From: CAZOEL01 sp964578835
GTDB lineage: Bacteria; Desulfobacterota; Syntrophobacteria; Syntrophobacterales; Syntrophobacteraceae
DNA: 64,000 nt
Assembly: GCA_964578835.1 (NCBI GenBank)
Contig: CAZOEL010000003.1
Location: forward strand, 62,001-126,000
Direction: 5' to 3'
Positions 46,907 to 54,550 of this stretch are shown here, piece after piece. A program made the position numbers and the translations under genes. The notes beneath the pieces were generated by a model. That model searched no databases. It was given only the letters and a program-made list of their open reading frames with translations, and had not been told where the DNA came from. The stretch's first letter is position 1. Each line of letters opens with the position of its first letter.

Positions 46907-47281
46907 TTATTCTTTCGTTTGAGCTGCGCCAAGAATGGCCTCCACTTTTTCTTCCAATTCATCTTTTTCTATTGGTTTTACGCAATACTCTTCCGCTCCG
47001 AGCCTCAGCGCCTCGCGAGCGGTTTCCAGCGACGGGTAGCCCGTGAGCATCAGCACGCGGATTGCCGGATTCTTCTTCTTGAGCTCCTGCAGGACTTCCG
47101 TTCCGCTCATCTTCTTCAATTTGATGTCCAGGATGGCCAAATCGACCGGATGAGATGCAGCATGGGCTATGGCCTCTTCCTCTTCGGTAAACGTAAAGAC
47201 TTCATGTCCCTTTCTGCGCAATATCTTTCGGATCAGGTTCACCGCATCCAAAACATCATCGAGCACAAGAATGTTCGCCAT
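46907..47281 (-). CDS. Single-domain response regulator
   Basis: 124 residues, receiver only: NILVLDDVLDAVNLI (Asp pair), LAILDIKLKKMSGTEV (phosphoacceptor), VLMLTGYPS (Thr) and YCVKPIEKDELEEKVEAIL (Lys). First gene of the receiver - PEP-synthase-like - phosphatase operon. It is similar throughout to the receiver at 49902-50267, most clearly in LTGxPS and KPxExDELE, so the two are paralogues. Acts presumably through contact with the co-expressed phosphotransferase. Confidence 0.92.
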   Translation of the reverse strand: MANILVLDDVLDAVNLIRKILRRKGHEVFTFTEEEEAIAHAASHPVDLAILDIKLKKMSGTEVLQELKKKNPAIRVLMLTGYPSLETAREALRLGAEEYCVKPIEKDELEEKVEAILGAAQTKE

Positions 47282-47332
47282 GGTTGAAAAGTCTCCAAAC
47301 CTGTGAGCTGCGAAAAATCACAAAACGGACAA

Positions 47333-47362
47333 TCCGGAGGATGAATGCACTCATCCTCCGGA
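47333..47362 (-). terminator. Perfect inverted repeat, probable terminator of the TauE/SafE genes
   Basis: TCCGGAGGATGA (47333-47344) and TCATCCTCCGGA (47351-47362) form a 12-bp perfect stem with a 6-nt loop. Read on the minus strand it is followed within 15 nt by T-rich sequence (GTTTTGTGATTTTT). It lies downstream of the half-transporter gene and upstream of the receiver operon, so it should separate the two units. Confidence 0.6.
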
Positions 47363-47533
47363 CCAAGGCCGCATGGAACCCTTGAATCGCGGATCTCTGC
47401 ATTGCACAGAGGATATCGAGCAGTTTCGGAAAGGAATGCTTTACTATTCCCCATCCTATTGCTCGGCTGAGTCTAATGACCGTAGCAGGCATAGGATGGG
47501 CGCATCTCAAAGCCCCACCGCAACTCTAACCTA

Positions 47534-47923
47534 TTAATACACACCGAGCAGATTGAGGGCAAGTATGAGCAAGCCCGCCACCGCGACTCTTTTCACCATT
47601 ATAGGGCTCACCCGTTTGGCGATTTGCGGGGCAATGAAGCCGCCCAGTATCGCCGCGGGAAACATGATGAGAAAAAAGGTGAAGTCAAAATTCCCGAACT
47701 GATAATGACGCGCGGTTCCCATCAAAGTATTGAAAAAGATGGCCAGCAGAGAACTGCCGACGACAACGTACATGGGCAGCCCGAGCCCAACGGTCATCAG
47801 AGGCACCATGAATGGTCCGCCGCCGAAGCCGAACATGGAAGAGAGCACTGCGATCAAAAATCCGCCTATACATCCCAAAATGACATTGACCTTGAATTCT
47901 TGTCCCCAAAATTCAACTATCAT
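47534..47923 (-). CDS. Half-size TauE/SafE transporter subunit, C-terminal type
   Basis: 129 residues with four transmembrane helices. It corresponds to one repeat of the TauE/SafE (sulfite/organosulfonate exporter) family: VILGCIGGFLIAVLSSMFGF, then GGPFMVPLMTVGLGLP, VVGSSLLAIFFNTLMGTARH and FPAAILGGFIAPQIAKRV. A normal TauE/SafE protein has two such repeats in one chain. The companion repeat is encoded 17 bp upstream, so the two products should form a heterodimeric pore in the inner membrane. Substrate probably a small sulfur or organic anion, by family only. Confidence 0.85.
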   Translation of the reverse strand: MIVEFWGQEFKVNVILGCIGGFLIAVLSSMFGFGGGPFMVPLMTVGLGLPMYVVVGSSLLAIFFNTLMGTARHYQFGNFDFTFFLIMFPAAILGGFIAPQIAKRVSPIMVKRVAVAGLLILALNLLGVY

Positions 47924-47940
47924 GATTGCAGCCCCTTTCT

Positions 47941-49221
47941 TTAGGCGTTCTGTTTTGCGTTTTTGAGAGCAGCGGCTTCCTCAGCTTTCTTCTTGAATTC
48001 TTTGAGAATAGCCTGCTCTTTCTTGTTCTTTGAAAGATATCCCGGAGTTGTTTGCCAGAACATTAAACCAGCCAGCACAACCAGTATCCATCCGAAAACG
48101 AACTTGAACTGGTCGAGCGTAATGAGCTCGGTCAGCTTTGGCCCGATGAAGCCGCCGACTACCATCGCCATACCTATCGTGCAGCCAAGCTTCCAATTGA
48201 TGAACTTGATTTTTGAATAGTTGTAAATGCCGCTGCCCTGCGAGAAGAGAACCGTCGGCATGACCGTTCCGGCGACAATGGTGTGAGGCAAAGGCCATAT
48301 GGAAACGAGAAGCGGATTCATGATAAAGCCGCCGCCGGCGCCCATGAGGACGCCAAAGATGGCGATAACAAGCGCGAGGAAGAAAGGTCCGAACATATTG
48401 ACGCTTGTCCCCGCGTTGCTCAGGTAGATATTGGGAAAATGAATGCTGTTTTCGATGGTAACCGGCTGGCTCTTGGCGTCTTTGCCCGCTACAGCGCGCA
48501 CATAGTATTTGCCGGGTGCGGAGCCGGCGCTCATATTGAGCTTGGCCGTGAACGTTCCGTCCGCCTTGGTCTCGACAACAGGGGCGAAGACCGCCCCCGG
48601 GTTTCTAAAACGCGCTTTGACCAGCTGCATGGAGCGCCTCTTGTTTTCTTTTTCATCCATCGCGCTCAGCAAATCGCCTCTGGAGCCAACAATGCTGCCC
48701 ATAAGGCTAGCCTTGTAACGTTCGATCTTGATTTTTCCCGGCGCCGAGTAGGCGGCTTCCGCACCTAAATCCTTGAGGGCCTGGGAATAGCTCCACTTCT
48801 TCCCTTCCGCTTTGAGCTTATCCAAGCCTTGTTGCTGGTCCTTGGGAATGAGGATTTTGTAATAGGCGGGCATTTCATAAGTCATGTAAAGTATATACGG
48901 AATCACGCCCGTATCTTTGTCTTTCTCGGAATCAAATCGGGAGGCGCGGACTTTCTCTTCCGCCCAGACTTCAAGATACACTGGCGTCCCAGCGGGCGCC
49001 GCGCCCGACAGAGTTATCACTCCCCCATTTTCCAGCTTTGTCGTGTCGGCCGCAAGATTCACAGCCGCAGGTGTTGCGGCTGGCTTCTCCGGCGCCGGGG
49101 CCGTCTCTGACGCTACGGGCGCCTGAGGCGGCGCGTCCTGCTGAGCCAAAAGGCCGTTTTGGTGGAACATGAATCCGGTGGCACACAGTGCGATCGCCAA
49201 GCACAAAAAGTAACGCTTCAT
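47941..49221 (-). CDS. Half-size TauE/SafE transporter subunit with N-terminal periplasmic domain
   Basis: 426 residues. Signal peptide 1-27 (YFLCLAIALCATGFMF, cleaved after LLAQQ region), an Ala/Pro-rich linker, then about 200 periplasmic residues including an Ig-like strand set (ENGGVITLSGAAPAGTPVYL; GSAPGKYYVRAVAGKD). From about 278 come four transmembrane helices of a TauE/SafE repeat: LALVIAIFGVLMGAGGGFIM, PHTIVAGTVMPTVLFSQGSG and FVFGWILVVLAGLMFW. The tail is a Lys/Glu/Ala helix. It pairs with the 129-residue half encoded next. The periplasmic domain is unusual for the family and may capture or sense substrate. Confidence 0.85.
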   Translation of the reverse strand: MKRYFLCLAIALCATGFMFHQNGLLAQQDAPPQAPVASETAPAPEKPAATPAAVNLAADTTKLENGGVITLSGAAPAGTPVYLEVWAEEKVRASRFDSEKDKDTGVIPYILYMTYEMPAYYKILIPKDQQQGLDKLKAEGKKWSYSQALKDLGAEAAYSAPGKIKIERYKASLMGSIVGSRGDLLSAMDEKENKRRSMQLVKARFRNPGAVFAPVVETKADGTFTAKLNMSAGSAPGKYYVRAVAGKDAKSQPVTIENSIHFPNIYLSNAGTSVNMFGPFFLALVIAIFGVLMGAGGGFIMNPLLVSIWPLPHTIVAGTVMPTVLFSQGSGIYNYSKIKFINWKLGCTIGMAMVVGGFIGPKLTELITLDQFKFVFGWILVVLAGLMFWQTTPGYLSKNKKEQAILKEFKKKAEEAAALKNAKQNA

Positions 49222-49651
49222 AAAATTCCTCCTTGCTCCTTTCCGATAAACAGAAATTCACTAACTCACGACAGACAGCATCAACCTTTAATAATGCACC
49301 CAAGAATGAATAACGCCGCTTGCCCGACTCCAAAAGAACGCGCTTCGTTCAACATGCAGGTCATGTGCGTCTCGCTTTGCAGCCAAGCCTTGCAGTACAA
49401 CGATTTGCATCTTTGCTCGTCCATAGAGCAGAAAGCATGCCATTAAGCGCAAAGCGCAAAAAAACCCTTTTACTATGCGATATTGGACACATTGAGCAGC
49501 CTTTGGAAGCGCAGCTTCCCTTTCTTGAGCTACGGTCAACCTCATTGTGAACCTGCAATAGTCTTTCGTCAGACGGCTCTCTTCTAAACATTTTATTTAT
49601 TAGAAACAAATACTTAACGAATATGAAAGATTTTTGTTGCAGTGCAATTAT

Positions 49652-49667
49652 TTTATGGCGCCATAAA
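49652..49667. promoter_or_regulatory. 16-bp perfect palindrome, operator candidate
   Basis: TTTATGGCGCCATAAA reads the same on both strands and sits at the end of an AT-rich tract between the divergent TauE/SafE and receiver genes. Its size and symmetry suit a dimeric repressor or activator. Confidence 0.4.
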
Positions 49668-49715
49668 GAGATGTTCCTCGGCCTTCGGCTTACTCTCTCA
49701 TCTGAGATCAAATAG

Positions 49716-49754
49716 GTTCGTCATTCCGGCTTGAAGACTGCCGGAATGACGAAC
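49716..49754 (+). repeat. Inverted repeat of the GTCATTCC type, possible terminator
   Basis: GTTCGTCATTCCGGC (49716-49730) and GCCGGAATGACGAAC (49740-49754) form a perfect 15-bp stem with a 9-nt loop; GAGCTTTTT follows after 3 nt. Such GTCATTCCGGC palindromes are common interspersed repeats. No gene lies immediately upstream on the plus strand. Confidence 0.7.
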
Positions 49755-49901
49755 TGAGCTTTTTCCCCAATTCACCGGCATGGCCAAATTCAGAATTGCC
49801 GGCGTTACTCCTCAGGAAAGGCAGCCCGGCGACATTGCGACCTGTGGTATGGAATTTGCTCCGCCTTCTGCGCAAGAAATCACTTTTAGAAAGGCTGTCC
49901 G

Positions 49902-50267
49902 ATGGCGCTCATATTGATGCTCAACGACGAGAAGGATGCTTGCAGACTCTTCCAGCGGATGCTTTCAGGCTCCGGACATTCACTTCAGACCTTCACCAGC
50001 GCTCGAGAAGCCTTGTTGTGGCTCCAGGACAATACGCCGGAGCTGGCTCTATTCGATCTCAAAAGACCGGAAAAGAACGGAATGAACGTACTGGAGTTCA
50101 TCAAGCGCCACCGTCCCGAGACCAAAGTATTGGTGCTTACGGGAAATCCCTCTATGGATATGGCGTGCAAATCCCTGGATTCAAGCGAGGAGGACTGTCT
50201 GATCAAGCCCGTGGAGATCGATGAGCTTGAGGTGCGGATAAATAAAGCTCTGGGGTTGATTTTGTGA
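49902..50267 (+). CDS. Divergent single-domain receiver protein
   Basis: 121 residues. Receiver fold with phosphoacceptor Asp in LALFDLKRPEKNG, Thr in VLVLTGNPS and Lys in CLIKPVEIDELE, but the acidic pair reads Asn-Asp (LMLNDEKDA) instead of Asp-Asp, so metal binding and phosphorylation may be altered. It is a paralogue of the receiver at 46907-47281. AAAGG lies about 7 nt before the ATG. The ferredoxin gene starts 209 bp downstream on the same strand. Confidence 0.82.
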   Translation: MALILMLNDEKDACRLFQRMLSGSGHSLQTFTSAREALLWLQDNTPELALFDLKRPEKNGMNVLEFIKRHRPETKVLVLTGNPSMDMACKSLDSSEEDCLIKPVEIDELEVRINKALGLIL

Positions 50268-50476
50268 GGTAGTCCTGCCACAATTAATCTTCAGAGTTTG
50301 CCTACGGGAAGGATGGGGAGAGATGACTTTGTAGCGTGTGCTATCGATCGGATAGCGCTTTATTCCCACGGGAATATGAAGTCTGCTCGCAATTGATTTT
50401 TGAAGCTGCGAACCGAGCGGAATTTTCCACAGAGGCTTTGAACCGCTTCTCACAAACGAGGAAAGGATCACCGGAT

Positions 50477-50998
50477 ATGAGCCAGTATTACCTTTTACAG
50501 GACCAGAAGAAGTGTATCGGATGCATGAGCTGCGAAGTTCACTGTAAATCGCATCATGAATTGCCCCAAGGCCCGAAGCTCAATCAGATCATCGATGTCG
50601 GCCCCAAGATGATAGGGAGCGTTCCGAGGATTTCCTTCGTCTTCATGCCCTGTTTTCACTGTGAAGAGCCATCATGCGTTCCCGTATGTCCGACGGGCGC
50701 CATGCAGAAGCGCCCCTCGGACGGCATCGTCTTCGTCGAATCATCGCGCTGCATCGGGTGTAAGAGCTGCATCATGGCCTGCCCATGGGGAGCGCCTCAA
50801 TGGAACACGGATACCGGCAAGGTCGTGAAATGCAATTATTGCATGGATCGTATCGACCAGGGGCTGAAGCCCGCATGCGTTACAAAATGCGTGACCCACT
50901 GCCTTCACTTCGGCAAGGCTTCCGAACCCGACAATACCCGCAGAGAGCGTTTCGCCAAGAACATAGCCTTTCAACTGGAACCTACAACCAGCGCATGA
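50477..50998 (+). CDS. Four-cluster ferredoxin (HycB/DmsB-type iron-sulfur subunit)
   Basis: 173 residues with sixteen cluster cysteines in four groups: CIGCMSCEVHCK, CFHCEEPSCVPVCP, CIGCKSCIMACP and CNYCMDRIDQGLKPACVTKC. This is the electron-transfer subunit type of formate hydrogenlyase, DMSO reductase and similar complexes; no signal peptide, so cytoplasmic. The ATG at 50477 has AAAGGA upstream. It lies 81 bp before a GltD-like flavoprotein gene. In E. coli the two modules are fused in AegA and YgfT, which supports a shared electron-transfer role here. Confidence 0.9.
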   Translation: MSQYYLLQDQKKCIGCMSCEVHCKSHHELPQGPKLNQIIDVGPKMIGSVPRISFVFMPCFHCEEPSCVPVCPTGAMQKRPSDGIVFVESSRCIGCKSCIMACPWGAPQWNTDTGKVVKCNYCMDRIDQGLKPACVTKCVTHCLHFGKASEPDNTRRERFAKNIAFQLEPTTSA

Positions 50999-51079
50999 TA
51001 GAGTTGCCGGAATTAATTCATAACAATGGAATTTTTGAGCACGAAAAGCCAATCCGGTGAGGTTTCGAGGAAATCAGCC

Positions 51080-52951
51080 ATGAGTCTTGAACCGAAAGTC
51101 GCCAATGCGCCCATAGCCGAAGCTCTGCCAGCGCCCTGTCATAGAGCGTGTCCGGCCGGGATCGATGTGCCCAGCTACCTGGCCCTTGTCGCCCAAGGGC
51201 GTTATGAAGAAGCTCTGGAAGTCATACGGGAAGAGAATCCTTTTCCATGGGTGTGCGGACTCATTTGTCCTCACCCATGCGAGACGGCGTGTGTTCGCGG
51301 GTATCTGGACAAGCCTGTCAATATCAGGTTTCTGAAGGCCTTTGTGGCTGAATGGGCAGCCAAACGCTCAGGGTACCCCAAGCCGGAGCCGGCCGCTCCC
51401 AACGGATACAAGGTTGCCGTCATCGGTTCGGGACCGGCGGGTTTGACAGCCGCCCATTATCTCGCGCTCAACGGCTACAAGGTGACCATCTTCGAAGCAT
51501 TGCCCACAGCAGGAGGACTGCTTTCGGTCGGCATTCCCGAATACCGTCTCCCTCGCGATATTGTAAAACAGGAAATATCCGCTATCGAATCCATGGGTGT
51601 TGATATCATAACGGGAGCGATGGTGGGCAGGGACATAAGCTTCGCTGAGCTTCGAGATCGAGGTTATAAAGCCTTTTTCCTCGGTATGGGCGCTCATCGC
51701 GGCTTCAAATTGGAAATCAAGGGGGAAGATGAATTCCCCCAGATTTATTGCGCTATTGCTCTTCTGCGTCGAGACAATCTCGAAGAGCGTCGCAAACCCG
51801 CCGACAAGGTGGTCGTAGTGGGCGGCGGCAACTCAGCGATGGATGCGGCGCGAACCTGCGTGCGACTTGGCTGCAAGGAGGTTCACGTGGCCTATCGGCG
51901 CACCCGTGAGGAAATGCCCGCCAATCCCCAGGAAGTGGAAGAGGCCATTGAAGAGGGCGTTCAGTTTCATTTTCTTGCCGTCCCCAAGGAGGTGGGAGGA
52001 GTTGACGGGCAGGTCGCCTATCTCGAGTGCCTCCAGGCCAAGCTCGGCGAGCCGGACTCCAGCGGACGCCGCCGGCCGATCCCGGTGGCTGGAAGTGAAT
52101 TTAGAATCGAGGTCGGAGCGATCGTCACAGCAATTGGTCAACAGCCCGACTTTCGTAATTTCTCGGATGAAATCCCCTTCAAGATAACGCCACGCAACCT
52201 TATCGTCACAGATCATGGGAGCACGAGAACAACCGTGGAGGACATCTTCGCCGGTGGAGACGCCGCAACAGGCCCGGCCACAGTGGTGGAGGCCATTGCC
52301 GCCGGCAAACAAGCCGCGCTCGATATTCACCACTACATCTCGGGCGCGGGCGGAAGAGCGCCGGTTTTCAAGCCTCAGAGAAAACGGAGGATTCCTTTCC
52401 TCTCCGTTCCGGCCTCTGAAAAGATGGCGGCCGGCCGCATTCCGATGCATTTGAGATCTCCGGAAGAACGGAAAAATGATTACGAGCCCGTAGAGATAGG
52501 ACTTTCGGAAGCTCAGGCCAGATCCGAAGCCTCACGTTGCCTACGCTGCGATTATTGCATCCGGTGCGGCGCCTGCGAAGCCATCTGCCGAGATGTCATT
52601 CAAGCCAATGCGTTGGAGCTTCGAGAGATCGGTCCGTCGGAAAGAGTTCTCTGCGACTACAACACCCCCAAGGAACGATGCATAGCTTGCGGCTCCTGCG
52701 CCCTCGCCTGCCCGACGAAGGCCATGGAGCTCGTCGAGGATGGGGATTTCCGGGAGATCCGTCTTTGCGGGACGGTTCTGAATAGGGTCGCAGTGGAAAA
52801 ATGTGAAAAATGCGGCGAGCCGCTCATGTCGGCCGCATATCTGGAGCATGTGGCCGCTCTGAGCAGCACGGACGACCATATTCAAAGACGGCTTTGCCCC
52901 AAATGCGCAAGAAAAAGCAGGGCCGAGGGCTTTGCGGGGGTTTTGCGTTAG
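51080..52951 (+). CDS. GltD-like NAD(P)H flavoprotein with extra iron-sulfur and Cys motifs
   Basis: 623 residues. N-terminal [4Fe-4S] region of the GltD/DPYD type (CHRACPAGIDVPSYL; CGLICPHPCETACVRG); FAD site VAVIGSGPAGLTAAHYLALN; NAD(P)H site KVVVVGGGNSAMDAARTCVR; second FAD motif DIFAGGDAATGPATVVEAIA. The last 120 residues add two more cluster motifs (CLRCDYCIRCGACEAIC; CIACGSCALACP) and CEKCGE...CPKCARK, which looks like a zinc ribbon. It can move electrons between NAD(P)H and ferredoxin-type partners, most likely the ferredoxin encoded upstream. No glutamate synthase large subunit is present. Start at 51080 chosen by family alignment; the Shine-Dalgarno is weak. Confidence 0.9.
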   Translation: MSLEPKVANAPIAEALPAPCHRACPAGIDVPSYLALVAQGRYEEALEVIREENPFPWVCGLICPHPCETACVRGYLDKPVNIRFLKAFVAEWAAKRSGYPKPEPAAPNGYKVAVIGSGPAGLTAAHYLALNGYKVTIFEALPTAGGLLSVGIPEYRLPRDIVKQEISAIESMGVDIITGAMVGRDISFAELRDRGYKAFFLGMGAHRGFKLEIKGEDEFPQIYCAIALLRRDNLEERRKPADKVVVVGGGNSAMDAARTCVRLGCKEVHVAYRRTREEMPANPQEVEEAIEEGVQFHFLAVPKEVGGVDGQVAYLECLQAKLGEPDSSGRRRPIPVAGSEFRIEVGAIVTAIGQQPDFRNFSDEIPFKITPRNLIVTDHGSTRTTVEDIFAGGDAATGPATVVEAIAAGKQAALDIHHYISGAGGRAPVFKPQRKRRIPFLSVPASEKMAAGRIPMHLRSPEERKNDYEPVEIGLSEAQARSEASRCLRCDYCIRCGACEAICRDVIQANALELREIGPSERVLCDYNTPKERCIACGSCALACPTKAMELVEDGDFREIRLCGTVLNRVAVEKCEKCGEPLMSAAYLEHVAALSSTDDHIQRRLCPKCARKSRAEGFAGVLR

Positions 52952-52965
52952 AGAACGATCTTTGC

Positions 52966-53027
52966 GGATGCTGGATAGACGATTCGATCGGCATGATCCC
53001 GCGAAGCATCTCTCTTATCCAGCATCC
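52966..53027. repeat. Inverted repeat of the ATCCAGCATCC family
   Basis: GGATGCTGGATA (52966-52977) pairs perfectly with TATCCAGCATCC (53016-53027), loop 38 nt. It lies between the converging flavoprotein and fabD genes and shares its core with the repeat at 7161-7197. May serve as a bidirectional terminator. Confidence 0.65.
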
Positions 53028-53051
53028 GACCTCGGGTATCCGTCATCCGGA

Positions 53052-53972
53052 TCATTGGTTTGCCTGGAGAAAGGCGGTCAGGCTTTCAGCATCCTCAACA
53101 TTCAGCACTTTGGCCTCTCTGCTGATCCTGCGCATCAAACCGCGCAGCACTTTCTTCGGCCCTACCTCCACAAAATTCCTATGCCCGGCGCCGATGAGCC
53201 TTTCTATCGATTGCCGCCACAAAACCGAACCGCATATCTGCTCAACAAGCTTATCCGCCGCCTGCGCCCCGCTCTCGAGCGGCGCGGCGTCAACATTGTT
53301 TATGACGGTAATTCTGGGATCGTTGAAGGCGCACCGGCGCACGTAGGGCTCGAATTTCTCGCGCGCCGCCATCATACAACGGCTGTGCCAAGGCCCGCTG
53401 ACATTGAGCTTCATACACTTTTTGGCCCCGGCTTCCGAGCTGAGAGATATCGCCCGGTCAATAGGCTCTACGGGACCGGTGATGATGATCTGATCGGCGC
53501 AGTTGATATTGGCCACATCCACATCGCACAACTCGCAGATCTCCCGGATCTTCTCTTCATGCAGATCCATGATCGCAGCCATCGCGCCCGGCTCCTGCGT
53601 AGCGGTCTCCTGCATGAAGGTCCCGCGCCACCGCACCAGCTCGAGCAAATCTTTGAGGCCAAGTACTCCCGCCGCAAAAAGGGCGCTGTATTCTCCAAGG
53701 CTGTGACCGGCGGCGGCAACCGGAAAGATGTCATGAAGCTGCAGCACCGTAAGGCACGCAAGATTCACCACAGTGATGGCCGGCTGAACGTTTTGAGTCT
53801 GTACGAGCACATCTTCCGGGCCTTCAAAACAGAGCTTTGTAATATCCATTTTCAAAATATCGCAGGCTTGGCCGAAAAGCTCCTGAACTTCAGCATAGTT
53901 CTCGTAGAACTCGCGTCCCATGCCCACATACTGCGATCCCTGGCCAGGGAAAAGAAAGACCCATTCTTGCAT
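53052..53972 (-). CDS. fabD: Malonyl-CoA:ACP transacylase
   Basis: 306 residues. FLFPGQGSQYVGMGREFYEN at the N-terminus, the nucleophile elbow AAGHSLGEYSALFAAG (Ser near 92), MQETATQEPGAMAAI with Gln and the catalytic His region VSGPWHSRCMM (near 200). It loads malonyl groups on acyl carrier protein for fatty acid synthesis. AAGGAG lies 8 nt before the ATG. Isolated from other fab genes here. It would also supply malonyl-ACP, not malonyl-CoA, so no link to the type III polyketide synthase is implied. Confidence 0.95.
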   Translation of the reverse strand: MQEWVFLFPGQGSQYVGMGREFYENYAEVQELFGQACDILKMDITKLCFEGPEDVLVQTQNVQPAITVVNLACLTVLQLHDIFPVAAAGHSLGEYSALFAAGVLGLKDLLELVRWRGTFMQETATQEPGAMAAIMDLHEEKIREICELCDVDVANINCADQIIITGPVEPIDRAISLSSEAGAKKCMKLNVSGPWHSRCMMAAREKFEPYVRRCAFNDPRITVINNVDAAPLESGAQAADKLVEQICGSVLWRQSIERLIGAGHRNFVEVGPKKVLRGLMRRISREAKVLNVEDAESLTAFLQANQ

Positions 53973-54325
53973 TCCATTGCTCCTTCCAAATTAATCAGCA
54001 TCCAAGCCTCGTGGATTGCGTCTTGGAGCATCCGCTCTCCCGGACCCCGAATTCTTCGGCTATTGACTCACGCGCTTACGAATAATGAGCAACATCGGAA
54101 GCGCACCCAATAAGGCGATTGCTTTCCCTATATAGAGCAAGGGTAACCTTGTCAAGGGAAGGTTCGAATGCGGAAGGAGCATCGAGGCAAGCGGTCGCCG
54201 CGCGCCGGGCGCAAAAGGCTTCTCGCGTCTCCCACATGTGGATGATAAGTTTTTTTCATCAACCAAATCCGACAGGTATTGAATCTCGCCCTATAACCGC
54301 CGGGAAGTTGGCGCCACAATTTTGC

Positions 54326-54354
54326 TTGACAACCGACAGAACTTCGTGTCTTAT
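54326..54354 (+). promoter_or_regulatory. Sigma-70-type promoter candidate
   Basis: Perfect TTGACA (54326-54331), 17-bp spacer and TCTTAT (54349-54354, four of six to TATAAT). Start expected near 54361. No coding frame follows before the terminator at 54488. Confidence 0.5.
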
Positions 54355-54360
54355 GCCAGC

Positions 54361-54550
54361 TTCACAAAGGGGCATTTCAACTATTCATGAGAGGCAGCGG
54401 AGCCGGTCATTCAATGGAATTCCTGGAGGATTCCGCACCGGAAGCCCATGGTCTCCGCCCCGAGTATCCATCTCTGTAAAGACAATCAAGGCCATGAAGG
54501 CTTTTTGATACCCGCTAAGGGTTTCAGGGCTTTTATGGCCTTTTTTTTGG
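54361..54550 (+). ncRNA. Candidate small RNA or attenuated leader transcript
   Basis: Span from the predicted start to the end of a strong terminator. The internal sequence contains complementary CCGGT (about 54394) and ACCGG (about 54437) and GCGGA/TCCGC arms, so it can fold, but I recognise no known RNA family. It could be a free small RNA or a riboswitch/attenuator leader for the TonB receptor gene 470 bp further on. Confidence 0.4.
54488..54550 (+). terminator. Strong intrinsic terminator
   Basis: AAGGCCATGAAGGC (54488-54501) pairs with GCTTTTATGGCCTT (54529-54542) over 14 bp including two G-U pairs, with an inner ACCC/GGGT stem, then eight T (54541-54548). It works only on the plus strand. 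Confidence 0.85.

Larger units (their letters stand above)
49222..49901. other. Intergenic region, TauE/SafE unit / receiver gene
   Basis: About 680 bp between divergent genes. It holds a strongly AT-rich stretch (about 49570-49670), a 16-bp palindrome (49652-49667) and a 15-bp-stem inverted repeat (49716-49754). Open frames here lack ribosome sites and family resemblance. Confidence 0.5.

Noticed and set aside
49288..49545. Minus-strand frame upstream of the TauE/SafE genes
   Set aside because: Unsupported composition, no ribosome site, and it lies in the regulatory region of divergent genes.
51080..52951. Glutamate synthase small subunit (gltD)
   Set aside because: Extra C-terminal cluster motifs, the ferredoxin partner and absence of gltB point to a different electron-transfer flavoprotein.
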